Positions 47,471 to 60,522 of a stretch of 64,000 nt of DNA are shown in pieces. Position 1 is the stretch's first letter, and the number at the start of each line of letters is the position of its first letter. The position numbers and the translations under genes were made by a program. The DNA is taken from assembly GCF_040954645.1 (NCBI RefSeq), contig NC_092808.1, forward strand, positions 80,264,889-80,328,888, written 5' to 3'. Origin of the DNA: Diabrotica undecimpunctata (taxonomy: Eukaryota > Arthropoda > Insecta > Coleoptera > Chrysomelidae). The notes beneath the pieces are model-generated. The model had not been told where the DNA came from. It did no database searches and saw only the letters and a program-made list of their open reading frames with translations.

Positions 47471-50400
47471 TATCGTTTTGTTTTTTGTAGCTGTTTGTTG
47501 AATTTGTGTTCATTTAACATTTTTTTAAAATGTTTATTGTGTTACGCTTGTTTATTTTTATTTTATAAGCAAAAATAAATTCACATGACATTTTTTTTCC
47601 AATAACTATTCAAATTATTGTTCTCTTTAATTTAATAAAGTTTAAAATTTTTTTTTACTAAAACGTCTTAATACAGTACCCATTTTAAATTCCTACAAAA
47701 TAAAAAAGAAAAATTCTCTAATTTTATTTTTTAGACCCACATGGTTTATAACACCGGGGTAAGAAACTGAAGCGCCACTACCTGAAAGTTAAGGAAAATC
47801 GTAAATTTTTATTTGAGATTTTTTATTTTTAAAATAGTAAGTACTTCAAAATAGAAAGAATTGAATAGGATAATTTGTTTTTTTGTTTCATAAAATCTAT
47901 TATAATTAAAATATTTACAAATATTATTGAAGAAGTATATATTAATCATAAATATTTATTTTTTAAAATAAGAATTACCTCAAATATTCCTAAAAAAATT
48001 AAAAACTAAAAAAAAATTGTTTAAACAAATTAGACGGTTTATTTAACAGTCTTATTATTTAAATAATACTAATTCATAATGTACGCAGAAAGTACATACA
48101 AATTAAAAAAAGAAACGTCGAAATCCATAAACAAGAACCATAATATAAAACAGTTAACCGCTCTCACTAGTTTCAAAGCCGACCCTTTTTGAGGATCACA
48201 TTTCTGAATGTTTGTGAACGATTCCATTAAAATGCGACCTTTTTAGTATTTTTCACATTAAATCTTTAAAGTATGTTCTTTCAGATGACCCAAATAAGGT
48301 CTCTTAATTGTTATAAACAAAGCTGCTATCAATTTATAAAAAAAGGCACTAACTTCCAAAGTCTCCAACGTCAACCTTTTTTCCTTTAAATATGTAAAAA
48401 AAGTTAGTCTAATCTAAATGTGAAAAATCAGTTTTTTGCAGCCAATGGTCATAAAGTTATTCTAATTGTTTATAAACAAAAAATTAAAATGTTTTTGACA
48501 AATTATTTTGCAAGATTTAAAATTATTTTCCTTATTTGTTTTTAAATAATAATGATAGAATAATTTTTTTTCTTTCAGAAGCTACCCGTATAATTAATAT
48601 AACTATATACTTTTCTGACTTATATGGGATAAACAAATTAAATACCTTTTAAACTATTTGACCGATCGACTTGAAATTTTGACGATATTTTAAGCCCCAT
48701 AAGATCCAACATGTATGTAAGATAATGGTTATAAGTTTGTTTTTAAAAAAGGTAATAATATTTATAAAAAATCAAAAATCTTGACTTATTTTGCAATTTT
48801 CTAAGCAACAAATAAGGAGAGTAACATTTAAAAGACGCCATTTTAAAGATATTATTATGACTTATAAGTTTCTTACTCTTACATTTGTTTTAAACGCTTC
48901 ACTTTTTGCTGATAGATGAAAAAAGCGAAAAATTACCGTTTTTTAAATTTAATTTGTTAATAACAAAGAAAGAAAAAAAATCGACTACAAGAGACATAAT
49001 AGGTTCTTGTTGCACAGGTCTATACTACTTAAAATAAATGTCGTTTGCCTGGCCGGACAAGTGTCACGAAAAAAAGCTTATTTCCCTGGGCTAGCAACGC
49101 TGGTGAAATTTTTACACTGACTAGAGGGATAGAATAAAGAATAAATGGCAGATAAAATTTTAAACGTTGGAATGCGTAAGGTACTAAAAGACGAAAACAC
49201 ATCGCTTATAACAGGATCTCTTTATTACCAGGGTTGTATACTAAAATAACTTTCTGGATTCTTCTAAAATCACCGAAATTAGCTTTAACTTTATTATATA
49301 TAACGATTCTCGGTACAATATACTCTAATATCCAAAATTTTTTAATAGAAATGTTTGTTCACTGATATAGAGTGCAATTTTTATTAAATCTTTTGGTTTT
49401 TTTATTAGAGCTTTTGTATGGTTTTGTTATTGCTGTTATTGTACTCGAGGGTGTGACTTATGTGTTTTATTTTTGCTGTTTGCGAAAATCATTAATTAGT
49501 GCTAGTTTGTGGTAAAATATTTATCCTAAAGATCAGTCATTACATTTAGTAATCATGACGTATAGAAAATAAAGATAGTTGTTCGACTGCAGTTTCAGTC
49601 AGTATAACAAAAATGTGTAATAGTAATGTAACAAAAGTATTTTGAGCTAATGTAACAAATTACAACAGAGCGCCCATGCAACAAAAATCAAATAAATTAA
49701 AGGCAGGCTAGCGGAATGTGCCGGAGAGTAACTACTTGATATTCAAAAGAGGATTCGGCCAATTTGCATGCCCATTGTAAAATGAATATAGGTGAAGGTA
49801 ATAAAAAAATATATATATAAATAATGTAAATGGAAGTGATAAACTATGGAAGTTGCTCTAAGATGTGATTGGGCGCCAGGAAAGTATTAACATATACCTT
49901 CCAAGGTATTTTGTAAAGCTGTATACCCATTTTGCTGAAATGAAAAGGAAAACAGGTATTAATTGAAATATATTTTCTTCACAACAAATTAAATACCTAT
50001 TGAAATATATATAGTCTAATACTTTATACTACCCACCACCATTTATCTACAGTTAACCTAGTTATTTATATACTAAAAAAATCCCTGGTTGTACACAATT
50101 GATTCCTGATTATCTGAATTTACAAATAATAAATAAGAAAAAAATTAATGATTTTATCTAAAAAGGTAATTTACTTGCCTACTAGAGACGTAACTCTGTA
50201 TTCGGCTTTCAATTAAATGTATTAATAAAGTAATAATGGGATAGATGCCCAAGGTTTAAATAATATATAATAATGAAATATCAATAACGAACTCTCTGAT
50301 TAAATTTGTACACATAAAACCGTACAACAGAGTTGATAGGGAGGATATAAAACCTCAACCGGTAGTTGACAAATAGTTCTTAAATATTATTCAGTATTAT

Positions 50401-53146
50401 TTTAGAAAAAGTGACTGGTTTTTATTATTAAATAAAATAGTAGATTTAAAGTTAAAAAAAAAAAATATATTATAAAAAAAAATATTAAAATTGATGAATA
50501 AAATTTAATACAGATTGACAATGTTCCACACTCTAAATGAGGGAGGTATTTCCGGCTGGTTTCTTGAAGTTGTCCGGGAATAGTATGGTAAAGATCTGGA
50601 CGTCTGAGGGAACAGCTAAGACAGATAAGGTTCAACCCTGGAATCAGGTGCAAATCAGACCAGGGAACAACTTAACCCTTCTTTTTTAAAATAAGTAATT
50701 TCCCGCTTGACTCCTGCTTGACTTCTTCAGTAGGCTAAAAGGAACATTTTTTGTGTTAGAGTTCCTTCTTACTCTTAATAAAAAGTAGGGAAAAACACAA
50801 GGTTTATTATCCTTGAAAGGTAGTACAAAAAATTACTGAGGAAGCTTGTATGAATGCAAAAAGCCTTAATGATTTAGTAAATACTGTGACCTTCGGATGG
50901 TTTGACAATATTTTATGTAAATTGGATTCATTAAATAGATAATTTGAACGAAAAGCAAACTCTAGATATATTTTAGAATATAAAAGAACGGTATCAAAAA
51001 GAATATTTTTATAGATAGTCTTAATAGATAGTAGATAGTTTTAAAGATAGATAATTATATGCTTTTAAGGCCGGGAAGTAAAATAAAAAATTGACATATG
51101 ATTTTATATTTTTACTATATTTAAATCTAGAATGTTTCTTAATGAAATGAGGTAAAAAATGACAGGTAAATATATCAACTATTAAAGGAAATATTACAAT
51201 ATTTTAGAAATCAAAATGGCTGATGGTTTTTATCCTTTTTATTGATCATTCGATATACTTACCGGCTCAGAGTGGCTATAAACCAAACGGCACACTTAAC
51301 AAAAAAACAAACCAAAACTTTCTTCAACTTTTCTTCCCCAAAAAAACTTTAATATTCTTAAAAACAAATTATACGCCCTCTCTGGCCATCTACTTTTTAT
51401 ACCCAACTTTTGTTCCTAGAAGTCAAAACAAGAGTGACAAGTGTCTCTAGTCGGATAACCATGTCTGCCAAAACTGCCGTTTTTAGTCGCTGCTTAATAT
51501 CAACTTAAAAATTACAAACTACTAAGAAATATCGACTGAATATTGATTTATAGATTTTATTTTAAGTGATGCAAGGATTACTCACGCACTCACGGACGTT
51601 ACATCAGAATAGGAGATTTTCTTATATTCAGATAAATTTGGAAACAAAGAAGTAAGGTTCTCCGTATAGTCAGATGGTCTTTATGCCATCATGTGAAATC
51701 ACCCGTAACGTGAATAATTCAAATTTTGGGCTTTACCATACGTTTTATGAAGTTCAATTCTATTTGGCACAGAATGCATAGCTACAATGTTTTTTGTTTG
51801 TACTTTTGTTCATGGTAGACAATGTAGTGGCTCTTGAGGCTCTGTGAGACTAGACTAAATTGATATATCTTCGTTTTCTCATATTATGGTTATGGCTTCC
51901 TTAATTTCCATGTTCGAATATAATGATAAAACTGGATATACGTAGCGATTGCAGATTTGCAGTAAGATGTGTTCTCAGTTTGTTGAAATGGAATTAAGAG
52001 TCAATAAGCATAGGTTCGAATGAAATTTTGTTTGTGTATTTTTTACATACCGTTAATATTAAGGCCGCTGCTGGATTTCTGTTATGTGATAATGTACTTT
52101 TTAACTTCACCAGATAGCGCTGGGTAACACCAGATTTGATATTTACTTTTTTTGTACTCTTTTCCAAGTAGATAGGTTAAAAGCGACAGTAAAAGATTAT
52201 AAAACTAATATCCTTTCTTCCAAAATCCTACTTAAAATATATAAAAGCTTAAAAACAGATATCTGTTTTCGTCAATAGATTTTCTCTATTATTCAACGTA
52301 AAATAGTCCCAATTAATATCAAAGACTGTATTAAGACCGTAATAATTCTTCACATACCGATAGCGTATCCACGATTACTATTATAATGTACTAGTAGACA
52401 TTCTTCGAGATATAATAATAATAAAATAAAGTAAAGTTTATCACTTAAAAATAAGATTTATCAATAAATTAAAGAATAAGTCAACGATAATTAACAAACG
52501 AAAGACAATAAGGCTAACTAAGTTAAAATCAACATTGTTTTAACAATTTTAAAAATAAAGGCAAACAAAAAGTCAATATTCACGAAAAAGTACAGAATTA
52601 TTGACAGTTACTATGAAATTCAAGACAACAAAATTGTCAAGTTATCTAAATTACATATAAGTAAACAGGAATAAAACAGAGAAAGGCTCTCCTCGTATGT
52701 TGTAAAAATGACGTAATATTAATAACCATGACTTAAAATGTCAACCAGAATATATCACACAAAAAGAGATATAGGTAGGACATCAATCTAACATTGGACT
52801 TGAAAAGGGCTTGTATAAGGGAATATAAACTATCATTAATTAATATACTAGTTAAAAGTATATAAGGTACTGCTCCCAAACCTAAATGATTTTCCAATAA
52901 GTATTAGAAACAGCATATTTGCAATAAATAAATCTTGTACTTTAAAATAAAACTCAAATCTAAAGTCCATAAATATTAACCCAATATATTTACATGCAAG
53001 AAAGAAATATTGTATTAATTGTATTATATGTATATAAAATATTCTAAATTACTATTAAATTCGCATTTATTTGTCTATATAGATATTTCTTAAGCGCTAC
53101 CTTTTAAGGTGCTGCTGCATGATACTAATCACTTTTCTTATTTTAG
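47471..53146. other. Long AT-rich region, no gene recognised
   Basis: Mostly unique-looking A/T-rich DNA. A diverged copy of the LTR candidate lies at about 49209-49331. Frames at 50402-50653 and 51223-51450 show no motif. If the Ig exon is part of a gene, this could be its upstream intron. Confidence 0.45.
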
Positions 53147-53347
53147 GTCCGTACGTGTTAGTATGGAAGAAAGGAATAGCGGTTCTTTCAGCGGGAAACG
53201 TAAAAGTATCTCCCGACCCCCGCATTAACTTAGTGCACGGTTACAGCTTGGAGATTAAGGACGTGGGCCCCCAGGATGCAGGGGACTACGTCTGCCAGAT
53301 AGGTACCCTCGAACCAAGAGAAATTACACACACAGTCGAAATACTCG
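53147..53347 (+). CDS. Immunoglobulin-domain exon, klingon/lachesin-like
   Basis: A 201-base exon between a TTTTCTTATTTTAG acceptor and a GTAAGT donor, both phase 1, as is usual for Ig exons. It codes for PYVLVWKKGIAVLSAGNVKV, SPDPRINLVHGYSLEIKDVG, then PQDAGDYVCQIGTLEPRE and ITHTVEILG. W in VLVWKKG is the core tryptophan and DAGDYVC holds the second disulphide Cys; the first Cys must be in the preceding exon, which is not in view. Such proteins (klingon, lachesin, neurotrimin/LSAMP relatives) are cell-surface adhesion molecules of the nervous system with several Ig domains. GC content and codon use stand out from the surroundings. No other exon of this gene was found in the window. Confidence 0.82.
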
Positions 53348-54409
53348 GTAAGTTTTAATGGAAAATCGATGTCTTATATTTAAGTGCCTTACGAAACAGG
53401 AAAAATATTAAAAGAGTGGAAATGGAAGAGCGCTACCTAATAGGTATCTATTTCCGAGATATGTTTTTAACATTTATTTTATATGAAAGTATAAATTAAG
53501 AGCTGTTTCGCTTTATATCCTGTGCATTAAAGTATATTTCAAAAATATTTGCTCTTATTTTAAAATTTTGATATAAAATTAAACATGGTACAAACAACGT
53601 TAGTTTAAGTCATTAAGAGTTCTTTGTTTACATTTAGTAACATTTCTTCCATAGAATTATCGTCTTTAATGATACATGTCTGATCGTATTTTTAAATAAA
53701 AAATTCCAATAACTGTTTATATCAAAATAGTGATATATTTTTTTTAGACAAGGCGAAAAGCTCGGGTTTGTTCGGAAAAATATTCATATGAGATTTTTTT
53801 GCATAATCACTTTCATCAGATACCTCAACATAAGGTTCAAGGTAGTTAAATTTTTTTTAAAGAATTTTTTTTTAAACAAATTGTTACAATCTTGGTGCTA
53901 CTTCATTTTAAAACATTTTTTTTTTAATTGTTAAAGAAGCGCTTATGACAAAACGGTCGCTTGGATTGTGGTTAAGAGAGAAAAACAAGATCTAGTGCAC
54001 ACATTTTTGCTGGTTTAAATTCTCATTGTGCAAATAAGCGCCTGCTCTGCCATTCGCGCTTCATTATCAATTAAAAATCAATAGTTTAATTGCTATTTAT
54101 GCACCAAGGGTGTTATTAAGATGATTACGCCCGGAGAGCCACATAATCCAGCCAGAGGGCCTCTGTCTCGAAGGATGGATGTTCTGATCGATGGGCATAA
54201 TAATCTAGTAACACCAGTGGTACAAACAAAATATGCATATATATTTTGTAGGTGCAGTAAAGTAAAAAGTAAAAAGGTCTCAATTTTAGTTTTTATATTA
54301 TGCAAATTGAAAAATAAAATCTTGTGTGTACTACTGGTAGTACTAATCATCTTAATAATATCCTTGGTTGATAAATAACGAATAAACACATTATCTATTT
54401 TCGTTGTAT
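53348..54409. other. Probable intron of the Ig gene, no other feature
   Basis: AT-rich. A G/C-richer patch at 54121-54200 (CCAGCCAGAGGGCCTC) may be the edge of the LINE relic that follows. No exon recognised. Confidence 0.4.
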
Positions 54410-54860
54410 TTAACACACATATTATTCTTGTGGTATCGCCACATGAATTAGTGTTGTTTGTCCCTTTAATTTATTAACTAGTATGAGATCTGGTCTATTA
54501 TATGCCACTGTTTTGTCTGTGTGTACAGTGCGATCCCAGTATAGCTTTTAGTTGTCATTCTCAAGCATACTCTTAGAATGGTATTGATAATGTGGAAAAT
54601 TGTTTGTTTGATGAAGTCTTAGTTTGATAGGTATCTCTTGATGAAGGATCTTTCCCACTAAGTCATGCCGTTGCTTGTATTCAGTTGTAGCAATTGTCTT
54701 GTAGCTCCCGTTTAGATGTTGGTTTCTTGGGAACGACATCCATATCGGTTTTTATCGTCATAGACCTGCGGACCTGACAATATTTTTCAAGTAATTTTTA
54801 ATTGGTCTAACCTAATCGTGAATGGCGAGTAATGAAATTGCTGTTTCAGTGAGCATCTTT
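54410..54860 (-). pseudogene. LINE-associated C-terminal domain relic
   Basis: Minus strand: TTEYKQRHDLVGKILHQEIP, then LRLHQTNNFPHYQYHSKSML and, after a stop, KLYWDRTVHTDKTVAYNRPD, LILVNKLKGQTTLIHVAIPQ. The RPDxxLxxK-x-x-x-x-x-LIxxAIP pattern follows RT in a group of arthropod non-LTR ORFs and resembles a PD-(D/E)xK nuclease core. That reading is tentative. The C-terminal continuation of the same group appears as the relic at 1790-1940. Confidence 0.55.
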
Positions 54861-55583
54861 TCTGATGTCAACCAATAGTTCGACGCTATGTTGTCGACCT
54901 GGTCTTGACTGACTTTATTGGGATGTCATCCATGCAGATGTTTACCCAACCAGGTCAGCATTTTTTTGTCCTTACAAGGGTGGTTTATTGGCATTTCTGG
55001 TTCCCTCACTTAAATGAGTTTGTATCATCGGCTGCGCAAATCGCGCTATGTAAAGAAGATATCTCAGGCTGCATCCGAAAATAAGTTCTTAAATTTGCAA
55101 TGGGTTTTTATAATTGCTCAATTATATCCATAAGAGTTGTTACTCCGAAATACTGGGGTGAAATCGTCTATTTCTACTTCACTACAAGGAAGGTGGTTTT
55201 GTGCCCTTCTGAGGTGTGTGTACTTTTTGCAGAAGATATTTTATATCCGATATATTAGTGCACGAAAAAAATACTGTTAAGATGTGAGAGAAGCAACTGT
55301 TTTAACCTTCGTATGAACTCTGAAGTCAAATCAATTTTTATTGATTTATGGTCAATTTTCCACCCTTGCTTTACTTCAAGATATTTACACATATCATCTT
55401 CACCCATACCCTCGATGCTTTGGTCATTTTGCATATTATTAAAATTCTCTGGACTAAACTTTTTCTCAGACTATATTCAAAACGTAGCAATTATCTAGAT
55501 CAAAGTTACTACAGGTTTTAGCATATGATTTAGGTGGTTTCAAGTGGAGATGAAGAACATCTACATATTTTCCCCATACTGTT
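54861..55583. other. Unclassified stretch, possibly more LINE relic
   Basis: Moderate GC up to about 55100, then AT-rich. No motif followed. Confidence 0.35.
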
Positions 55584-55830
55584 GGCAGCCGTAGCTCAGT
55601 GGCTATGTTCCTGGCTTAACAAGCTGGAGGGCCCGGGTTCGTATCCCGGCATCGAAAAAAATTTCAATTTCTAATTTAACTGAGCTGCCACCGTGTTTCC
55701 GAGGGCACGTAAAACTGTCGGTCTCGGCTACGAAAGTAGTCGTTAGGTCATGTTAAGGGCACTTGCGCGACCTGAAAATCCTAACACTAGATCTTAGCCA
55801 GAAGGTTACACGAACTTTACTTTTACCAGA
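55584..55830 (+). mobile_element. tRNA-derived SINE
   Basis: The head looks like a tRNA: GGCAGCCGTAGCTCAGTGGC (A box) and GGGCCCGGGTTCGTATCCCG (B box GGTTCGTATCC), spaced as in a pol III promoter, but without a proper closing acceptor stem. After an A-run follows a tRNA-unrelated body (CCGTGTTTCCGAGGGCACGT, GTCGGTCTCGGC). The 3' end is approximate; no clear target duplication. Transcription by RNA polymerase III is inferred. Confidence 0.75.
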
Positions 55831-56194
55831 TTGTGAATTTTGGTGATTTTTTTACACAAGGTTTTGCTTAAATTCTATGAATATATCTACTACTAATAGA
55901 GATAACGATGAGTCCATGGCTAATCCAAAAACTGGTTTCAAAAGAGTCTTGTCTAATTTAAAATAATTGTTGTAAATGCATAGTATTAATTGCTTAATTA
56001 TATCTCATACGTTTAGTAAAGAAGATACAACAAAAAGAGGAAAATCAAAGAAACAGTCCTCATTTTACTAAATGAAGAAAAATGTGTGGCAAACTTATCA
56101 ATAGAATGTATAAAGCTCTGGTTACCAATACTAAAAGAAGTCAGAAGTAGGAATATATTAAAATAATCAGGTAAAAGCAGGCTTCTTTCTCATC

Positions 56195-56310
56195 TTTAGG
56201 TGCCATATCAGAGTTATCCGACTTTGGTGATCACCATTGCGAAGCCTTCTCGATCTTCTGCCACGTGAAATAATTGTCCGGCATTTGATATGAGTCCATT
56301 GATGACTTTT
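56195..56310 (-). pseudogene. RTE-type LINE 3' fragment
   Basis: Reverse complement matches 21550-21670 closely (ATGGACTCA, CAATTATTTCA, GGCAGAAGATCGAGAAG, GGATAACTCTGATATGGCAC). It codes for the final FHVAEDREGFAMVI-like end of the ORF. Ends abruptly on both sides. Confidence 0.75.
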
Positions 56311-57651
56311 ACCAAGAAATCTGAACACATCTCAGAATTTTATTCAAAATATGACAATTTGCTTACAAGATCGAGGCTGCGTAAACTGTTAATATGGTTT
56401 CGCCACCCAGCCCCGATTTATCCTTTACAGGTTAAGTCTAGTAATTTCTTAACTAAATACACAACAATAACGATTTCTGGATTTAAAATTGAAACGACAA
56501 AACAAATGTAAAATTTAATTATTATTACAATCAATTGTAGTTTAATATAAATAATATTTAACTTCCTACAGGAACACAGTTTCAGAACCTCTTTATACAT
56601 CAATAATGAACGATATTATAAATTAATCTTCTTGCTTGTCATTTGTTTCTAAATATTATAAGTAAAAATCTAATAACTATTCGTTTTATTTTATAACTAG
56701 CCGCAAAACATAATCTTTTATTAGGTACTGTTCAAAGAAGTGCTGGTGCAAAAGTTGTTTAATTAAAAACCTAACACCTAAACCTCTGTACGCATTCATT
56801 ACAAATGCTGTCATTTTTACACGAAATATGATAAAAAAATTAATTTTACTAATGCTCTAGTTGCAGTTTAATTTAGAGTGCTTTTAATGAGTACCAACGA
56901 TAAAATGATAAAGTAGATATTGTTTTGCAAATTTTTCTTTTCTAATTAAATATACGAGTAATTTTACATTTAGTTAAATATAATTACTTAATTAAATATA
57001 TGTACAATCTTGAATAATATGGTTGGATTTGTTATAAGATCGCTTATAGATTTAATTTGATTTTCCATCTTATTCACATCAGAAAAATTATTATAAATTT
57101 TTGCACATGCCAAGATCGGAAACTTATTTTTTGTAATCGAAAGTCTATGCACATGCAGAATGTAGTTGATACTCTTACTGTGTGTAGAAAAGTTATGCTT
57201 AGTTAATACACGTTCTTGGTAGTAATTACACCTAATTCTTTGCAAGCAATATCCTAACTATTTTTCCTAACTAACTCTTGTTGCATTTTAGTATTGAAAA
57301 TCATATAAATAATTTGTTTTCCTTAATTTAGTTTTAGTATTTTCACATTGAATCACGTCTAAGCCTTCTCCAAATTAGCGTTTCCAATATTCAAAAGGTA
57401 GTTCCAAGGCAATCCTAAGATCAATATATTCAAAACATGCGAAAAGTTTACAAGATCTGTGTAGTCCTATTTTTCGTAATATTCTTAACTAGATTATTAC
57501 CGTAAAAACAAATAACAAATGGCCTAGAAAACTTCTGTGGTATGCCTAAAATAAGAAAGGCCTCCACTGAGGGCTTTTGATGTTCTATAACTAGATCTTG
57601 CTGAAGTTCCGTGAAGTAAAATTTTATCCAATGATAAGCCAGTTTTCTTTT

Positions 57652-57654
<3 letters not shown>
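56311..57654. other. AT-rich stretch, no gene recognised
   Basis: Short frames without motifs on both strands; nothing supported. Confidence 0.4.
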
Positions 57655-57720
<66 letters not shown>

Positions 57721-57722
57721 AT
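57655..57722. repeat. (TA)n microsatellite
   Basis: TA array directly left of the next PLE foldback unit. Confidence 0.95.
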
Positions 57723-58021
57723 AAAGAAGTAAACGATAATTTTAAATCTTTATTCCAAGCTTTCGGACATTGGTTATGTCCTTCATCAGGGAGCTCCAAA
57801 TGTGATGAATAAATTGTTGGCGTTGGTATAATTAATTAAAAAATTCACTACTTACAAACTTAATGAGGTTGTATCAACGAAGATGTATTATAATGTTGAT
57901 AAAATTTATCACAGTCTCTCATCTTTTTTTAATATACAAAACCTATTTTTATGTTTAAAAATTTTAAAAATTACTGTACATCCAAAAACACTTAATTGTT
58001 CTATTAAAATTTATTGCACAT

Positions 58022-58453
58022 AAAACGGTACTAACAGTTAACAAAGTTTTTTCTAAACTTAAAGACCAATCCGCACTCTTCTCTTTAACGGATGTTGTTT
58101 ACTGTATACCGTGCGGATCATATGAACAAGTATACTATAGTCAAACATCAAGATGCCTTAAAGACCGCATTACATCCCACAAGTCAGATAATAGACTGCA
58201 TCCTGAAAAAAGTGCATTGGATGAACATGTATTTAAAAATGGGCATCAAATAGATTATAATAACATCAAAGTAGTAGAACAGGAAAGTAACATCACCAAA
58301 AGACTTTTTCTTGACATGGCCTACATTTGCCAAAATAACAATGCAATGAATCATAGAACTGATATTGGTCATCTAAATGAAATGTTCTCCTATTTGTTAC
58401 TACTAGATAAATGCAATAGTAACACAAACAATAATTTATCAATTGACATTTAA
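58022..58453 (+). pseudogene. Penelope-like GIY-YIG endonuclease, open frame
   Basis: One open stretch reads KVFSKLKDQSALFSLTDVVY, CIPCGSYEQVYYSQTSRCLK, DRITSHKSDNRLHPEKSALD, EHVFKNGHQIDYNNIKVVEQ and on to LSIDI before a stop. C-x-x-C, then V-Y-Y-S-Q-T-S-R (the YIG position has become YYS), R-I-x-x-H, EH and DYNNIKV follow the PLE pattern. The altered YIG and missing RT argue against function, yet no stop interrupts the domain. 5'-truncated. Confidence 0.72.
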
Positions 58454-58701
58454 AAGAATTTTGTCACAATAATGTCATTTATGTATTTAGAATAATTAAG
58501 TGTTTTTGGATGTACAGTAATTTTTAAAAGTTTTAAACATAAAAATAGGTTTTGTATATTAAAAAAAGATGAGAGACTGTGATAAATTTTATCAACATTA
58601 TAATACATCTTCGTTGATACAACCTCATTAAGTTTGTAAGTAGTGAATTTTTTAATTAATTAAACCAACGCCAACAATTTATTCATCACATTTGTAGCTC
58701 C

Positions 58702-58730
58702 CTGATGAAGGACATAACCAATGTCCGAAA
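58702..58730 (+). ncRNA. Hammerhead-like hairpin
   Basis: CTGATGA (exact hammerhead core), one A, stem GGACAT, loop AACCA, stem ATGTCC, GAAA, then GCTTGGAATAAAG. This is the best-preserved copy of the four. The left arm has its mirror on the minus strand at about 57766-57794. Hammerhead ribozymes are known from Penelope-like elements; the extra base before stem II and undefined stems I and III leave activity open. Confidence 0.55.
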
Positions 58731-58796
58731 GCTTGGAATAAAGATTTAAAAGAGTACACGTTAATAAATTTATCTTTATGAAACAAATCAAAAGCA

Positions 58797-60080
58797 AAGA
58801 ATATCTCAGGGCTAAAAATATATATAAAAATTTTTATTTTTTTTTTTAATTAAAACGTGGCTTCAAAGTGTCTTCTGCTAGTTCCATTTAAGAAAGATCA
58901 ACAAAAGGAAAAAGAAATAATAGACAATCAATTCTGATATTAAAACAATTGTCCTTTATTTTAAAATATATCCAATTAATTTAAAATTCTGCTGAGGATA
59001 AATCTTACACCATGCACTATAAATAGAATAAAAAAATAATCAATCATCCATCAAATCACACATCCCTTAATGATCAATAAAAATTAAATACACATATTTA
59101 TAAATCAAATATCTCTTAATATAAAAATTTTAGAAAGAATTATTGGTTCCTTGACTTCTTGCCTTAACTATAAAAATATTGCAAATTACAAACAATTGAC
59201 ATGAATGTTGATAGATGGTCGTGAAAGAATGTCTTTATAGAATTTATTTCAAACTCAAAACTTTGGTTTTCAAACAGACTATCTTCCCTTGATTCTGCTT
59301 GGATTGTGCCCTGACCAGATCGCAATGTACTTCCCGGATCCTACCAAATTCCCTGCTGGCTATTCCGCCTACTGTTTCTTTTGATAATAAAAGAAAAAGA
59401 CAAACAGTATGTGAAAATCTCGTGATGTCTCTACCAAAAGCTCCAAACTCCAAGACAAACAAACTGCTTCCTCTCAGACACAACGAAAATATATCTGTTT
59501 GTACTTACAGTAATTTCTCTATTTCTACTGGAACTCGTCTCTGCTTACCACAATGGCTGCTTAATTTTCCACATTGACACTGAGCACTACTTCTTATAAA
59601 TTATCAAAAAAATGTTTTCACCGGAACCGGTCTCTCTCGATCTTCAACTCACAATGTCCTTCTTTTCCCTTATTTCATTCCCAGCAAACTTTTCACCCCC
59701 TTCTTCTTTATCCATCTCAAGCCAATCCAAACAAACCTCTCCTCTCATCAAACGCATCATCGGTTTCTTAGTCCATTAAATTTTTGGTTTTTCCAAAAAT
59801 TACCTGATGTAAAAGTACTTTCCTACACACGACCTTGAATTCTTTTTTTAACTTTTGTAAAGGAGAAAACTCATTAACCAATAATCCTTACTTATTACTT
59901 TCTAATCTATTATAACCGCAAATTTCAAATAGTTGTGTACTAAATCTACCTGGAAATGACCAAAGCGTATTGTCTTTTTATCGGAGAAAACTTTCTAAAT
60001 CACTTATTCACACATTCGGAACCCACTCCCGTTGTTCCCGGTAAATTGTTTATGATTTTACACCTAAACTATTTCTATAT
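58797..60080. repeat. Unclassified interspersed repeat, copy 2
   Basis: Patchy match to 24958-26131. Middle part is C/T-rich on +. The overlapping frames at 59244-59483 (-) and 59299-59577 (+) have no domain I recognise. The right end runs into TACAGGGTGTT, a mariner-like terminus. Confidence 0.3.
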
Positions 60081-60143
60081 ACAGGGTGTTCTCGATTTTT
60101 TTTAATGGTCTTTTGATTTTAATTTTATTAAAATTTTGGGATC

Positions 60144-60144
<1 letters not shown>

Positions 60145-60184
<40 letters not shown>
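60145..60184. repeat. (TA)n microsatellite
   Basis: Short TA array. Confidence 0.9.
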
Positions 60185-60186
<2 letters not shown>

Positions 60187-60522
60187 AAAATAGATATACG
60201 ATAAAAGTCCTTTTAAGTTAGCAGTAACGAATTCACAACCAATTCTTTTGTTTCTGATAAGAATATTTATAACTAGACTTCGGCAAATATGCAAATAAAA
60301 ATGTAGAAAATATGCGCATAAATATGCACGTGTTTACCCGAAAATATGCAAATATTTTACAAAATATGCATACAAATAAATAAAAAAATCGTAAAATAGT
60401 AACAATTTTATTTAAAAAAAAAAGTGTACATAACTAAATATTTCCTACTATTCATTAAGATTTACATTTATTTTAAGTAACTACATCATTTTTAAGTATG
60501 AATAAACTTATTTAGAATTATG

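Larger units (their letters stand above)
57740..58750 (+). mobile_element. Foldback Penelope-like unit
   Basis: Left arm 57740-58000 and right arm 58493-58750 are inverted copies, about 260 bases each with few differences (for example TCATCTTTTTTTAATATAC and its complement). Between them is an open GIY-YIG fragment. Each arm carries a hammerhead-like hairpin near its outer end. The RT is absent. Terminal inverted pseudo-LTRs are known for Penelope-type elements; here they flank only the endonuclease. Confidence 0.78.

Noticed and set aside
46280..47770. piggyBac terminal repeats near 46290 and 47750
   Set aside because: The similar words (ACCGGGTA and ACCGGGGTAA) are in direct, not inverted, orientation and no TTAA pair frames them.
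55584..55660. Possible functional tRNA gene
   Set aside because: A and B boxes are good, but the acceptor stem does not close and a SINE body follows.
59244..59577. Overlapping frames of 79 and 92 codons on opposite strands
   Set aside because: No recognisable domain; they lie in the unclassified repeat.
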